From positions 31,667,698-31,731,697 of the forward strand of contig JBBCBC010000026.1 in the NCBI GenBank assembly GCA_037126765.1: 64,000 nucleotides of DNA, given 5' to 3'. This document shows, one piece after another, positions 25,474-37,723 of this stretch; positions within the stretch are counted from its first letter, which is position 1, and the number at the start of each line of letters is the position of its first letter. This DNA is from Stenogyne calaminthoides (lineage: Eukaryota; Streptophyta; Magnoliopsida; Lamiales; Lamiaceae). The notes under the pieces are model-generated. The model searched no databases, was not told the origin of the DNA, and saw nothing but the letters and a program-made list of their open reading frames with translations. The position numbers were made by a program, and so were the translations under genes.

Positions 25474-28275
25474 CTACTTGTATTGGTGATGTTGACTAGG
25501 ATTTTCTGTAGCTTCACTATCCGGGTCGTCTTCATCGTCAGTTAAGGGATCTTCAATTTCAATCCCGGCAGGAAGGTGGGAGAAATCGCACAAGTCCTTT
25601 AGATCAGCTATTGGCAGATTACAGTCAGGGGGGTTATCAGACATATATTTCTCAAGAGTGTTTCTGAGTGGAGCAATCTGGTCGGTTGAAAGGGTTTGCC
25701 TAGCAGCGCAGAGAGCATCGGCGAAGGCGCAGATATAGGAAAAGTTAGAGATCGAGTCGACATACTCCTCTGTGCGCATTTTTGAATTTTCGAGGCCCAG
25801 TCGAGTATTAGTTTCTTCAGCTGTGAGGAGTTGTTGAGCGAGCAAAACTTTCTCGTGCTCCAAAATCTCATTCTCAGACTTAAGCTTTCAGAGTTCAATA
25901 TTCTGCTCGTCTTGGATTTTCCGAATACTCTGCACTTCTTCCCGGTTAAAACGTAAGTCCTCTTGAACCCGATGCAACTCTTCTTGAACCCGATGCAATT
26001 CCCCTTGAGCTTGACACATTTTTTCCTTGGCTAAGCGTGCATCATCCTGAGCCGACTTTGTTTCTTCACGAGCTTTATTCAACTCGATAGTTTTTTCTTG
26101 AAAACTTGAGACAAGTTTCACATTTTGGGCATGAACTTTGGCCATCCTTGAGTAAGAATTTTCCAGAAGAACCAAGGATCGGCCTCGATGCACTAAACCC
26201 AAGCGCAATGTCTCCAGCGATGTCGGCCCGTGGATTGCATCTTCAAGCTCAGTCGTCCATGCTCGGATAGGAGTTTTGCATGCTCTCTGGACGTGATCAG
26301 GAACGCCCATAATATTACACACAATAGGAGAGCAATAGTAGTATTTCAATTCTGGCATCAGGGGTGATATATTGTTAAGCCTGTAAAATGTAAAACAACC
26401 GTGTGAATTGAACGATCAAAATGGAAAAGAAGAAACACCCAAAAGAAGTGAACAAATTTACCTGTCCACCAGTGCGGGATCCCATCCCAGAAACGATTTG
26501 TCATCAGGAGAGCAGAGTTGAGAGCTTGAAGGGGCCCAAACTTTGGGACCTACGGGAGGTGGTGTAGATTCGCTCGCCCCGGCTTCAGCAGTTTGAGTAA
26601 TGGGGGTGACTAACGAAGGTGCATTTTTGGTTACTTCAATAAACGAGATTTCTTCCACAGTAGTTTGGGGGTTCTCCCGAGTTACAGGATTGTGCTCGCT
26701 GGATAGCCTTCTAGACCTTTTGGGTAAGGGAATCTGCTCGCTCGTCCCATGCTCGACTGACCGGATAGTTCTTTTTTGCTTGCTTGATTCACTTCGGAGA
26801 GCTCTCTGCGCTTCCCGTTCGGCTTGAATTCTTGCCATCTCACTAGGTTTTCTACTTCGAGCCATTTCAGTGTGTTCGGCAGTGCTAACAACAATGGTAA
26901 CATCAGGAAGAGCTACGAAAAGACAGAATTCATTAAAGGCGATACCTAAGAGATAAGTATAATAATAGCAAAAGTTAAAGATCACCAACATGATTAAGGG
27001 CAACCAGATGGTGTGGAGGCACGCACAAGCTGCCTTTCTTTCTTTGACAACACTGTTCAGAGTCCTCACTGAGCGCTCAGAGTAAGATTCAACCTCGATT
27101 TGCCAAATACTACTAAAGAATCCATCTTTCGTCTCCTTGTCGGTTGCCGCTGGAATCCCTGAAACAGAAGAAATAAGTTAATATCAGTTCACTGGGTGAA
27201 GGAAATAAATAATTTACTTACTCCGACAAACTCCAAAATCTGTGGGGATATCTAGACGAGCATTCGGATCACACTCGGAAGCCGGGCTTTTCCAGTTGCC
27301 CCCAACAAACCAAAACTTATCTTTCCAATCCGTAATTTTATTCGGCACGTCTTCAATAATTTTGCAATTGGTTCCATGCTCGCCTCTAGGTCGGGTCAAG
27401 TGAACCAGACGAGTGAGTTCTGCGGCAGTAGGATAATACAAGGGTTTGGTTTTGCCGAACAATGTTAAGAAACTCATAATCATGTGCCAACCATTTGGCA
27501 TCAGCTGTGTGATAGTAATGTTCCACTCCACGAGCAAGCGAGTAATCACTGGATGGAGTGGGAACCGAAGGCCAGCTTCCATAATATCTAAATTCACAGC
27601 TACACACCCTTCAGGAGGTTGATCTGCTCGCTCATCAGGTCCAGAAACCCAGAAGAATACATCTTTCGGAGTTTCGTAATTCCGATACAATTGACCGAGC
27701 ATATCTGTGTCGATCACACTGGAGATTTTTCTCGCTGGGTATTCATTTTCAATTCCTTTGCGATGTGGTTGTTCGGGCCACTCGAAGTCATAGTGAGCGT
27801 CCTATTCAGCATAGGTTGGACTATGGGGGCGGCCGATCGGGATTTCAATAACTGGTATAGCATCGGGCTCAGCATTTTGCCCAGGACCAAGCATAATCCC
27901 TTGCTCGCCTATAACTTCAGTATTGTGCCCAAAGCCAGCGGAATGCTCACCGGATACTTCGGCGTGTACGTCGCAAGCAGTATGATCGCATGAGACCCCG
28001 GTGTTTCTTTGTGATCAGAGAACTTCTTCGGAATCTTCTAAAAAACTAGGTTGGGCAAGTTCCCGATCTAATTCATTAATGGCTTCTTCTGAATCCGAAG
28101 AAAGAATGGCGAATGGGCGCTAGATTTTCCGACGGGATCTTCGTCCTGGAGCAGGGATCCTTGAAAAATTGGCCATGCCCCGAATATTCAAACGGCGAGA
28201 TGAAGAAACCGACCCATGATGATCTGACTCATCAGAGCCAAGCGAAGAGCCAAGGGAAATCGAACAAAAAGACAT
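25474..28275 (-). pseudogene. Antisense accessory gene of the Tat-like element (Transposase_28-like, with introns)
   Basis: Runs opposite to gag-pol, starting at an ATG at 28275-28273 (MSFCSISLGSSLGSDESD). One frame runs to 27222, broken by stops at 28120-28122, 28015-28017 and 27802-27804. It holds GLRFPLHPVITRLLVEWNIT and QLMPNGWHMIMSFLTLFGK, typical of the Pfam family 'putative gypsy type transposon' (Transposase_28). A 65-bp GT-AG intron (27157-27221) and an 81-bp one (26381-26461) keep the frame. Exon 3 (26380-25474) is a charged coiled coil rich in EELHRVQEDL-type heptads with one internal TGA at about 25885-25887, ending in an acidic tail. A further intron near 26920-27000 is possible. 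Function is unknown. Confidence 0.8.
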
Positions 28276-28407
28276 AATTGCAGTTAAATAAATTAGAGAA
28301 ATTACCTGGAAGAACCGTTCACCGGGAAGGAAAAATTTCGCCGGAAAGTTGAGAAAGAAAAGAGAAGAATTGAAAGGAAGGAAAATGGCTGAGGCGGCAA
28401 AATGACC

Positions 28408-28415
28408 TTTATATA
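28408..28415 (-). promoter_or_regulatory. TATA box candidate of the antisense gene
   Basis: TATATAAA on the minus strand, about 135 bp upstream of the antisense ATG at 28275 and 220 bp inside the 3' LTR. A start about 30 bp downstream would give a 5' leader of about 100 bases. The antisense gene may thus have its own promoter; no transcript evidence is available. Confidence 0.5.
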
Positions 28416-28636
28416 GATTCCGGATTTCTTAATTTTCAAAATTTTGAAAATTCAAAAAAGAAATCTCTGATTGCGTACGCCTCAGGACTCGTGCATTGGA
28501 GTCCCTTCGGGTCCAACAGAAAAGACCAATCTCGAGACACCAATCACAGAAGTCGAGGCGACACTTAGAATTTCCCACCCAAGACATCTGACAGTCGGCC
28601 CCATGGTGAATACAAAGCGGCCCGGCTGGGGGGTAT

Positions 28637-29440
28637 TGTTGTGATCGGTGTTTTTAAAATTATTTTTTACACATCAGATGGACACGTGTATCGGTAAATT
28701 ATTAAATAACCATGTCCGCTGAATAGGTGTTCGCCAGGGTGTTGGTTGCCTTGACCATACCAGTGTGCTCGCCAATCTAGCGATCACCATAATTATTCCT
28801 GCATGTTCGCCAGGGACTACGCCCCAATGCCCGTAAAATTCGATATGGTCAAATAGGCGAGCAGAGGAATTGGTCGAGCAAAGATGCTAGGTTTACAACC
28901 GCATTTCGTAAAGCGAACAGGATGACCATTTGGGAGCAGGTTTGTTGATGCGAACATAAGAGCTAAGCCACCAATTAAAACCGAGCCATTTTTAGACGAC
29001 AAGTAAGAGGCTTTATAAGCAAATGAATACAAATGGCGACTAGATAGGCGGTGTATAAAATGTGGCAGCCTCACACAATTTCTTGCATGATACGAAATCA
29101 CCAGCTCATGCTTGCCAAACCAGCACATGCTTGTCAAAGTACTATAAATAGATCCTCAAAAATTGTAAGAAGGGTTCAGAAAATTTCCAAGTAATCACTC
29201 ATATATTCCAAATCACTATTCTACATGTAATCTGTGTTCGTCACAAGTGATATTGTATTCGGTACATTCTTATCTATGAATGACATCCCTGGCTTGGAAC
29301 GCCCCCAGATGTAGTCAATTTTGACGAACTGGGTCAACAATCTTTTGTTATTTACAGTCATATTTTACATGTAATTGTTTTGTTTGTAAGTTGTCATAAA
29401 TAACGCCACATCATTTTCCCATGAAAAATGACTTACAACA
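28637..29440 (+). repeat. 3' LTR of the Tat-like element
   Basis: 804 bp, preceded by the polypurine tract GGCTGGGGGG. TATAAATA lies at 29143-29150. It is nearly identical to the left LTR by eye and ends TTACAACA before the TCGTG duplication. Confidence 0.93.
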
Positions 29441-29492
29441 TCGTGATAATTGAAGAGTATGCCTTATGATTACAAAAATATATTACTCGTAA

Positions 29493-30171
29493 TGTTGTGC
29501 ACTAAAATATGAGGATTATGGGATAAGATGTGGCTTAGTGATCTTTAGTGACACAAACAATAAATGTGTAAAGTGGATTGTATTTAAGTTATATGATTGT
29601 TTGAGAGAATAAGAGTTTGAACAATAAATTTGCAAGAGGTTTTGTAAGGTCTTCATTTCTTTTCTTTTTTGGTCATAAATGACCCCTATTTATAAGGTTT
29701 GAGAGAATGGAGCTCACTCTCGATTTCTGAGACAAGTAGCGGAAATAGCTACGCAAAACATTAAATGCTACATGATTGATGTGACCTGTGTCTGAGGTCA
29801 TTTGGGAGGTCGCTCGAGGGATCAAGAGCTCTCTTCCTTCTTGGGGACGTCGCCGGTGCAAATCAGATTTGAGGATTTAGCGAATCTAACTACTCTAGCT
29901 ACTCATCATTCCGCTTCTTTCTTGACACATCTCGATTGAGGCCGTTCTTAGGTAAGGCTCGCATATTTGCTAAATGCGCCACGGGTCCCATCTCATTAAT
30001 GCCCGTGCTTTCCGGTCACCTGTCAATGAGGTGCATCAAGGTTGCATCTTTCGTGCGAGGTGCCTTTGCTTCGCCTTTTTCGGCGAGGTGTTATCTTATA
30101 AAAAATGTGGTCCCGGTCCTCCTCTGTTTCTTTCCAGGTCGGGCCCGACCTCTAGCCATATGCCCACAACA
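29493..30171 (+). mobile_element. Solo LTR
   Basis: 679 bp beginning TGTTGTGCACTAAAATATG and ending TGCCCACAACA, flanked by a perfect 5-bp duplication CGTAA at 29488-29492 and 30172-30176. There is no internal domain. This is the structure left when the two LTRs of an element recombine. Its sequence differs from the other LTRs in the window, so it is a separate family. The open frames inside have no recognisable product. Strand is uncertain. Confidence 0.82.
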
Positions 30172-30176
30172 CGTAA

Positions 30177-31039
30177 TATTGAAGGGTATAAGTTATATTA
30201 AAAAAAAAATTAGCCGTGATAACTGAATGGTAAGACTAATATTACAAAATGATAGTATTAATTATGATAACCAAAATGTCAAATCTATAAATATAGATTC
30301 ATTTTCATACGAACAAATTTCACTGTGGACTTACCATATTAAATAAGACAAAAAAATTTATATGAGATTTTATTTTCATACACGGTGAGGAAAGTCAACT
30401 TAACATAATTAACACCCACATATTTTAAAGTGTTAAAGTCTTGAATAACGCTTTAAATTACATTACGCCTTTATCGTGAAAGCGATATCACGCAAAAAAT
30501 TACCTCATTAAATAATATTAGTTGAGCATTTGTTGAAGAATAAAACTTATGCACCCAAAGTGTTACCCTTTTGCGTTTATGAAATAAATGAAAACTACAG
30601 AGAAGGAGAATTGAAAGGACAAATGTGTCTTTTACCTTGTGCCCAGTTTCATACGTTTTTTCCATAAATAAATATAATAATAATGATAAATTATTTGGTC
30701 AATTTAATGTAATATAATCGTACACGAATGGAAGAAAATCTTTTGTACACACTTCTCATCAGTTCAATTTCGGGACTTTTTCGAAGATCCGAAGACAAAT
30801 TCTAGAGAGAGAAACCTGAATAATTTTGAATGTCAGTAGAATCCGAATGGTATTAATTTTAATTTTCATTTCCCGACATTAAAACTTGGCGTGATTTCTG
30901 AATTTTCGTGATCATAATCACACGCATGTGTATTCAGTGGCGGTAGCAATTATATCGAAATCTAAATCAGAAATAAAGGTTTTAATCACCGTTTTAACAA
31001 CAGTTTTGATTATAATTTTTTTTTTTTGGGGAAAATCCG
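30177..31039 (+). other. Upstream region of the CCCH gene
   Basis: AT-rich, no coding signal. The part 30360-30490 resembles the GAGACGGTCTCA-type dispersed repeat near 2100-2290. The last 250 bp (30790-31039) are the probable 5' leader; no single TATA box stands out. Confidence 0.5.
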
Positions 31040-34000
31040 ATGCCGGGAAATCGGAAATTGCAGAGGAATGGTTCGACGTCCGATAGAGTTGAAGGTATGT
31101 CGATTATTTGCTGATTTGTTCATAATTTTGTTGCACTTTTGCATTCACACTGTTTTTTTTTAACCTAATGCGGGTTTTATTGTTGGTGTATTTGAATTGA
31201 TGATCTATGTATTCTGATGATCGGTGCTTTGTATAATACTAGTAGTTCGATTTTTGATTTTAGTATTAATTTATTTTTTGTGGGGTAATGAAATTGGGTT
31301 TTGAATTTTGAATAGTGAGTGCCTTTTTGTGTGTATGTGAGTGTTTTTTCAATTTAGGTTGAATGTTTAGTTAGTGATTGATGTTGACAGAGTCAATGAG
31401 AAGGTTAAAGGTTGATGATGCAAATGGTGGAGTGGGAGATGAGCTGGGATCCTACCCGGATCGACCCGGTGAACCCAATTGCATATACTATTTGAGAACA
31501 GGGTCTTGTGGTTATGGAAGCAATTGTCGATTCAACCATCCGTCCAATCCGGAACAAGTAAAAGAAGATTTATGTGGTTTTTGTGTGTGTTTTGGTTGCT
31601 GATTCAAGTGAAAGGAAGGTTTTTTCTGAATGGTTTCGGTTTTTCTTGTTTGTTGTTGTTGTTGATGGCTAGGTGTATGATGTTAAGAACACTGTGGAAC
31701 TTCCTGAAAGAGCTGGACAGCCAGATTGCGGGGTAATGTATTTATCTTTCTTAACTTCTTTGTAATGGGTTACGGTACGTTATGCGTTTGTAATTTTTGT
31801 ATTGAGTTCGATGTTTTTATAAGTGGTGGATCACACCTTTTTAGTTCTTATTTTTCTCTGTCCTGCGCAAAGGAAGCTTACATTTTTGCATGGTCAGAAA
31901 CCGATCCAACTATTTTTATTTATCCTAATGTCTATAATAGTTGAATGCTCAATTAGGATTGGTTTATATCACTTCTTAAATTCTTTAATCGAATGAGCTA
32001 TTAGTTCCATGTACTTACAGAAAGGTTACTCTATGAAGCAGCAGCATGGCTTTTTTTTGCTGAGCCGTGGAGAAATTTGACTAGGAATTTTTGTATGCAA
32101 TTGTATTCGTTATGGTAATATTGCATGTTACATTATGGGAGTATTGAACATTACCTGCAAGGGTATTTTGTAAGTTAGTTAAACTACCTTGCTTTTTTGT
32201 ATGTAGTTGCATTATCTACTCCACCCATTTAACTAGATTTTATCTTTCATGATGTTCGTTAAGATTTTACTGACTTGTGAACTATGAAGAGTTGCGTTTG
32301 GAAAATGAGTAACTCTGCTTGTTTATCATTGAAAATTTTAACTAAATTGACGGCCTTTTGTTTACCATGTATAGGATGATGATACCTTTTTTTTTTTTCC
32401 CATAAGCTCTCGATTCATGAATTATGATGTAAGTTAAAAATGATGTATTTATAAGTTTTTCTTGCATTACAAAGTGAGTGATGTACTTTGTCTATGTTCT
32501 AGCAATGTGTATAATTTTCGGCACTGGATTCTGCTCATTCCAGTCTTACATATTTTATTAGAACTGTAATGGAGGCCTTGGTTTGAATTTTTAAGATTTA
32601 TAGCCTGGACCTGCTTTGTGATTGATTTCTGCTTTTCTTGCAGTATTATCTAAAGACAGGCACCTGCAAGTATGGGTCTACCTGTAAATATCATCACCCT
32701 AAAAATAGGCAGGGTGATGCCGTGATGAATATGTTGGGCCTTCCAATGCGTCAGGTGCTTATATCTTTTAGAATAATGTTCAGTGAAAACAACTAATACT
32801 TTTGAGTAAAACAAAGAATACCATTTAAAAAAAGAATCTTAGTCCATATTCAACTAGCAGCATGAATTCTGAATTTCTGATAGATATTAATGTAGTACGA
32901 ATATGATCATAGCTTATTGTCTTTGTGTATTTTATCAGGATACACAGTCCTGTTCTTATTATATGCGGACTGGAATATGTAAATACGGACAAGTTTGCAA
33001 GTTCCATCACCCTCAACCTGCATTAGCTACTAACTTGTTACCTGTGGCTGGACCTATCTATGGTTCTGGTGGCTCTGCGGTTATGCCTTCATCTGGTTCA
33101 TCATCTGCAAACGAACTTTCTACAGCACCGTTATCAAATGCAACTTATTATGCTACTTCTCTCCAACATCCACAAAGCTACTTGCCCATATATCTACCTC
33201 CATCACAAGGATGGAATCCTTATATGGTATGCCGCTCTTGTTCGAGATTTTTTAGCTCAGTATGCTGCGTTATGTCCTTTCCTTGCCATTCAAGAATTGA
33301 ACTTTATTCAAACATGTTTATCGTATATTCATAATTTTAAACACCATAGTTTGTTTCTTGAGTTTCCCTACTAAGCATAACTTATGTACGAATATACTTA
33401 CTTCTTTGGATATAGGCAACTGAACTATATTGGACACCTGAATTTACTCTACGCACTCTTGCGATAAATCCATTTTAGGAATGGTTTCTTATGTATAGTA
33501 TATGGAAAATCTCAAAGAGTATAGTGCTGCTATGCTGTTTCCTATCTAAAGCATGATTTTTTGTTGGAAGAAATTGTTATGAAACCCTTTTGAGAATTGG
33601 CCTAGATCTTGACTAAGGTGTACAGCATATTGGCATTGCAATGAGTTTTTCAGAGTTTAAGGAGAACAAATTTGTTTTAAGAATTAAGATACTATTATAG
33701 TAGTACTCATTTATCCTCCCAGCCTCCGATCCCCGTTTTTTCTATTTAATCAAAAACCAGCATATATTGATTTTCATAAAATGTTATAGTCTACACACCA
33801 CATGTATGCCTCTTGTTGTATACAGCTGATATGTATGTGTGTGTTCTTTTCGTTTTCTTTTGAGTTCCTCCTTCATCTCACTTCTAATAACGTGATATAT
33901 TCGTGATCACTAGGGAAGCATTAGCTCCCTATCTCCTACTAGTCTCCCTACTGCACCAGCACCTAATGGACAGCTGTCACTCCCTTATCTGCCCGAAAGA

Positions 34001-34714
34001 TCAGATCAGCCAGAATGCCGGTATTTCATGGAGCACGGGACTTGTAAATATGGATCGGAGTGCAAATATCATCACCCGATAGATAAGATATCACAATTAG
34101 CGTCAAATTCTCTTGGTCCACTCGGGCTTCCTTTAAGACCTGTAAGTTGTCTTCATGTACATTTATGGTGCTTTATAATCAACCCAGAGTTCACTTTATA
34201 GTATAACAAACTAATACTTTTGAATGAAAAATCTAATACTGACAAACTAATACATTTTTATGAAATAACTTGGTACTGTTTTAAAAACACACAAATTGCA
34301 AACCAGTTGCAAGTGAAACTTGTTTACATAAAACTTTGTGATGAGGTTAATGTTGAAATGCAGGGACAACCTCCATGTTCGTATTACAGTCTGTACGGTC
34401 TCTGCAAATACGGTCCCACCTGTAAATTTGATCACCCGATGAATGCATATCCTTATGCATATAACTTAAGTGTTCCTCCTCTTGCTGCTTACGCTCCCCC
34501 GCCTTCATACCAGAGAACGGCGTCACTGGGGCCCATTTCCGAGACGTCTATCTCCAAAGCATCAAAGTTCAGTGACTGGATCAAGAAGGGAGCAGCAACT
34601 GCAAGCAACAAGAATCAGCATTCAAATACGAAAAGCATTGAAGATTCACCTGATTCTCTTCCACATTCATCGAAAGCCTCGTCTGAGGTTACGATTCAGA
34701 ACGAATCCGATTGA
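31040..34714 (+). CDS. Zinc finger CCCH domain-containing protein, five fingers (ZFN-like)
   Basis: Seven exons: 31040-31094, 31391-31557, 31673-31732, 32644-32754, 32939-33226, 33914-34141, 34364-34714, all with GT-AG introns and consistent phase, giving 419 residues. Each of five CX8CX5CX3H fingers is complete: C49-H68, C93-H112, C136-H155, C262-H281 and C308-H327. The long linker between fingers 3 and 4 is rich in Ser and Pro, and the C-terminal 90 residues are Ser-rich and low-complexity. This arrangement is that of the plant ZFN/HUA1-like group, nuclear proteins that bind single-stranded nucleic acid, mainly RNA. The ATG at 31040 was chosen because it opens exon 1 in frame and is followed by a good GTATGT donor. 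The specific target is unknown. Confidence 0.92.
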
Positions 34715-35610
34715 ATGTTATATAATTCCTGAAACCAGCATTGAGACCGCCGGAGGTGGCGGCACCACCATTACCACCACTCTTTTTGTGATGGTTTATT
34801 TTTGGCTTCTTTTGACCAATTCTGTGTCCTACAAAGTAATGTTACTGTGAAATTTACGTTATATAACTTGGGAAGACCTTTTGATGCATTCTTTTTTTTG
34901 GTGAATGATGCTCATTTTTATGTGTATTTTACTTGCTACTTAGATTTTGATTTTGTTGATTGTCTTTTAGCTCATAAATATGGTACAAAAAAGTACCATA
35001 TTTCTCTACTTTTGGTAATTATGAAGTGAAATTGGCTTAAAATTAGAATGGATTTTATAATAATGAATAATATATTTAATTATACTTATTAAGAATTATA
35101 TAAGTAAAACAAAAGTGACACGTACAACCAATTTTGACAACTTGAATTTAAGTTTTCGACTTTCTGACCCCTCAATTGGTTGACACGACCAAATTAATAA
35201 TTCAAACTTCGTTGTTTCCACTGGATTTGATAATAAGACACTCAGACTCATAAGTACTACATTACATATATTTTGTAAGGAAAGTCTTACATAAAACGGT
35301 CGGTCTCATATGAGTTTTTGTCTTTTTATAGTAATATGTTGAAATTTGAGTATCATAAAAACAAACAAGAGTATCGAGACCTACTGGTTTCATTAATCTT
35401 TCAACAGTGTTCCATCAATATTTCTCGCATTTTATTGCATCACTACATTCATATATATGCATATAATCGTTATAAACATGAAGGCGATGCAATGAAACAC
35501 GAAACAAACATCGATCTGCAATAGGGGGTCCCGAATGTAAGAGGATTTGTCAAAAACTTGGTATACCGTCTGCACAATAACTTCATAAACCTGTCGTTGA
35601 ATTCGTTTAT
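34715..35610. other. 3' flanks of two convergent genes
   Basis: Holds the 3' UTR of the CCCH gene and that of the minus-strand gene ending at 35611. No additional gene seen. CGGTCTCATATGAG near 35302-35315 belongs to the dispersed repeat also seen near 2080. Confidence 0.5.
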
Positions 35611-37723
35611 TCAGCTCTGTGTCATGGATCCATCATTTGGCAAAGGTTGTGAAATCTTGGCAGCATTTTCTTGAGGTTTTGATCTCATCAAGGGCCTTCT
35701 CAAGAACTTCAATGGCAATCTTCTAGGTTTTATTTGCTCCAGCAGTTTCATCTGTTCCCTTCTCATCTTTCGGTTGACAAACCAAGCTCCGCTACGCCAT
35801 CCCAAACCATACCTACAAGTTATACCGTTTTCAATTAGGATAATACGAAGACAATTGTAAGCAGCGAAATAGGGTGAGATGCTAAAGAATTTTCCAAAAA
35901 AAAAAAAAGAATAGATTTCTCGTTTCTTTTCAATACATTCGATGATCCTCGAGAGCCTAATTGAAATTGCAATTGCACAGAAAATCAACAGCACCACTCA
36001 AGAACCACAAAAATTACTGAATTATCCTTCTCCTTTATTTTGAGGCCTGGTTCTTTTATATGTTTTTCAGGAAAATGGAGTTTCACTGGGGAGCTAATAT
36101 TACCCCTTTCAAAAACCTGATTATTGGAAGGCCATCATATAAATCTAAAATTATCAAACTGAATAGAAGTTGCGGTAAATTAAAATCACTGACCCTATAA
36201 TTAAAGTGGTTCCAGCAGTGGCAACACAAGCTGGCAAACTAACAGTTCCCGATACAAGTTTTCTTAACTCAGGATCTTCCATCTGATAGTTATTTTTCAT
36301 CTGCAACAAAATAAAGATCACAATCCCATATCAACAGAATAATCGAGGAGAGAATGGAAAGTAGTAAAAATGATGTATCATGAAGGAAGCATTAACTAAT
36401 AAGACAGTATTCCAGTCAATCCTCTCTAAACACAATAACACGACAAATATCCAGCTATAAAATCAAACACAAAAATAACAGAAATGACACAAAGGCAGGA
36501 AGAAAAGGTAACTATTCACAATTTAGTGTCATATGGTCGTGTATTCAAGACATTGAAGGCATTGGTAGATTATACAAAATTGAATGTGGACAATATGGAT
36601 AGCTATAACTGTCTTTCTGGGACCAATAATTTTGTAGAATCCCATGAATAATTTTGTAGAATCCCATGATGGCCCTCCAATCCACGAGAAGATTAAACAA
36701 CAAATGACCAAATATACAATGATGGAAAATCAATATCATGGTGTTAAGAATATAAATAAGAACAATTGGAACAAAACAACAGTTTCCAAATCTTTATATC
36801 CTCACTGACTCCATTAATTTCATGGCCCAGAGATTCAAAAGTGAAGTGCTTCTTTTTATCTAACGTCAATAACACATGTCTGGACTTTTACACTACATAG
36901 CAAACAAGACTAAATGATAGTATTGCTTACAGCTTTCTCAATTGACTCAAGCCTTTGCTCAACTCTTGACTGATGAAGCTGGCGCAAAGAATAACCTGCA
37001 TCAACATCCACATTAAACGTGACAAACGTCCTCAACAAATGGCAATGATTTGAACTGGTTATGTCCTTTTTTTTTCTTTTTAATCAAGTGACTGAACTCA
37101 CAATTATCTCGAGTTAAACTACTAATTCAAGTCACATTCTTTGTTCAAATGGAATCCTAACACTAGCTACAATTTCTTCATCACCGTGATGCCTAGATAT
37201 CACAACTAGAAATGTTTTGATTCAATTTATACCATCACATTCCCATATTCAGCTCCAAGTATCTACATTATCATCAGAACTCATAAAACTAAGTACATGA
37301 AAAAGAAATAAATTAACTTCAAGAAAATCCTCATCATTAAACACCCTCAAACAGTCAAACTACAAACACAATACCAAGAAAGGGGTGTGTATATACCAGC
37401 CCATGCTGTAGCAACTGATGCAATAGAAGTGGAGATAGTAAACACAATTTTATGCCTCTCAAAGGTATCCTGCAAAACCAAAACCACAAAAAAATTACGA
37501 CAAACTGAAACTCTAAACAAAACCCACATTAAATAATCAAACAAACTTCACTCCATAAATAAAGAAAACATCAAACATGTATTAAAAATTGAACCTTTAT
37601 GGAATAAAAAGTGTCCTGTGCAGCAGTCAACGAATTAGATGCTTTTTTTCTCAAATGAGGCACTCTCAGACGGTTCAGAATCAAGGATCTCGAGGCCCTC
37701 AAACGCGGTAGACCTCTATGCAT
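35611..37723 (-). CDS. Uncharacterised plant protein with two membrane segments and basic N-terminus
   Basis: Five exons on the minus strand: 37723-37595, 37469-37397, 36995-36931, 36300-36194, 35812-35611. All junctions are GT-AG and in phase, giving 191 residues. The start MHRGLPRLRASRSLILNRLR is rich in Arg and lacks acids, like a mitochondrial (or plastid) targeting sequence. Two hydrophobic stretches follow, at about 51-68 (IVFTISTSIASVATAWAG) and about 105-126 (…SLPACVATAGTTLIIG), separated by a charged, heptad-like loop. The C-terminal 60 residues are very basic (RKMRREQMKLL, KPRRLPLKFLRRP). I do not recognise a named family. An organellar membrane protein is an inference from composition only. 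It diverges from the PDI gene across a 737-bp upstream region. Confidence 0.82.

Larger units (their letters stand above)
8037..29440 (+). mobile_element. Tat-lineage-like Ty3/gypsy retrotransposon with antisense gene, carrying a nested copia element
   Basis: 804-bp LTRs at both ends (TGTTGTGATCGG…TTACAACA) and a perfect 5-bp duplication TCGTG at 8032-8036 and 29441-29445. Without the nested copia element it is about 12.5 kb. Order: LTR, primer site (ATTGACGCTAGAAGAAGGGT), gag, protease, RT, RNase H, integrase, a long spacer, an antisense gene, polypurine tract (GGCTGGGGGG), LTR. An extra gene between integrase and the 3' LTR is known in the Tat/Retand/Grande group, and the RT and RNase H text also fits that group. 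Every coding region carries stops or shifts, so this copy is dead, though the near-identical LTRs suggest insertion was not very ancient. Confidence 0.93.

Noticed and set aside
26458..27069. The antisense segment as one unspliced open frame with a hydrophobic stretch
   Set aside because: The hydrophobic text (VIFNFCYYYTYLLG) coincides with AT-rich, intron-like sequence. It may be an unspliced intron rather than a membrane segment, so no membrane role was claimed.
31378..31602. Start of the CCCH gene at 31378
   Set aside because: These bases are the end of intron 1. Exon 2 starts at 31391 after TTGACAG and joins in phase with the ATG at 31040.
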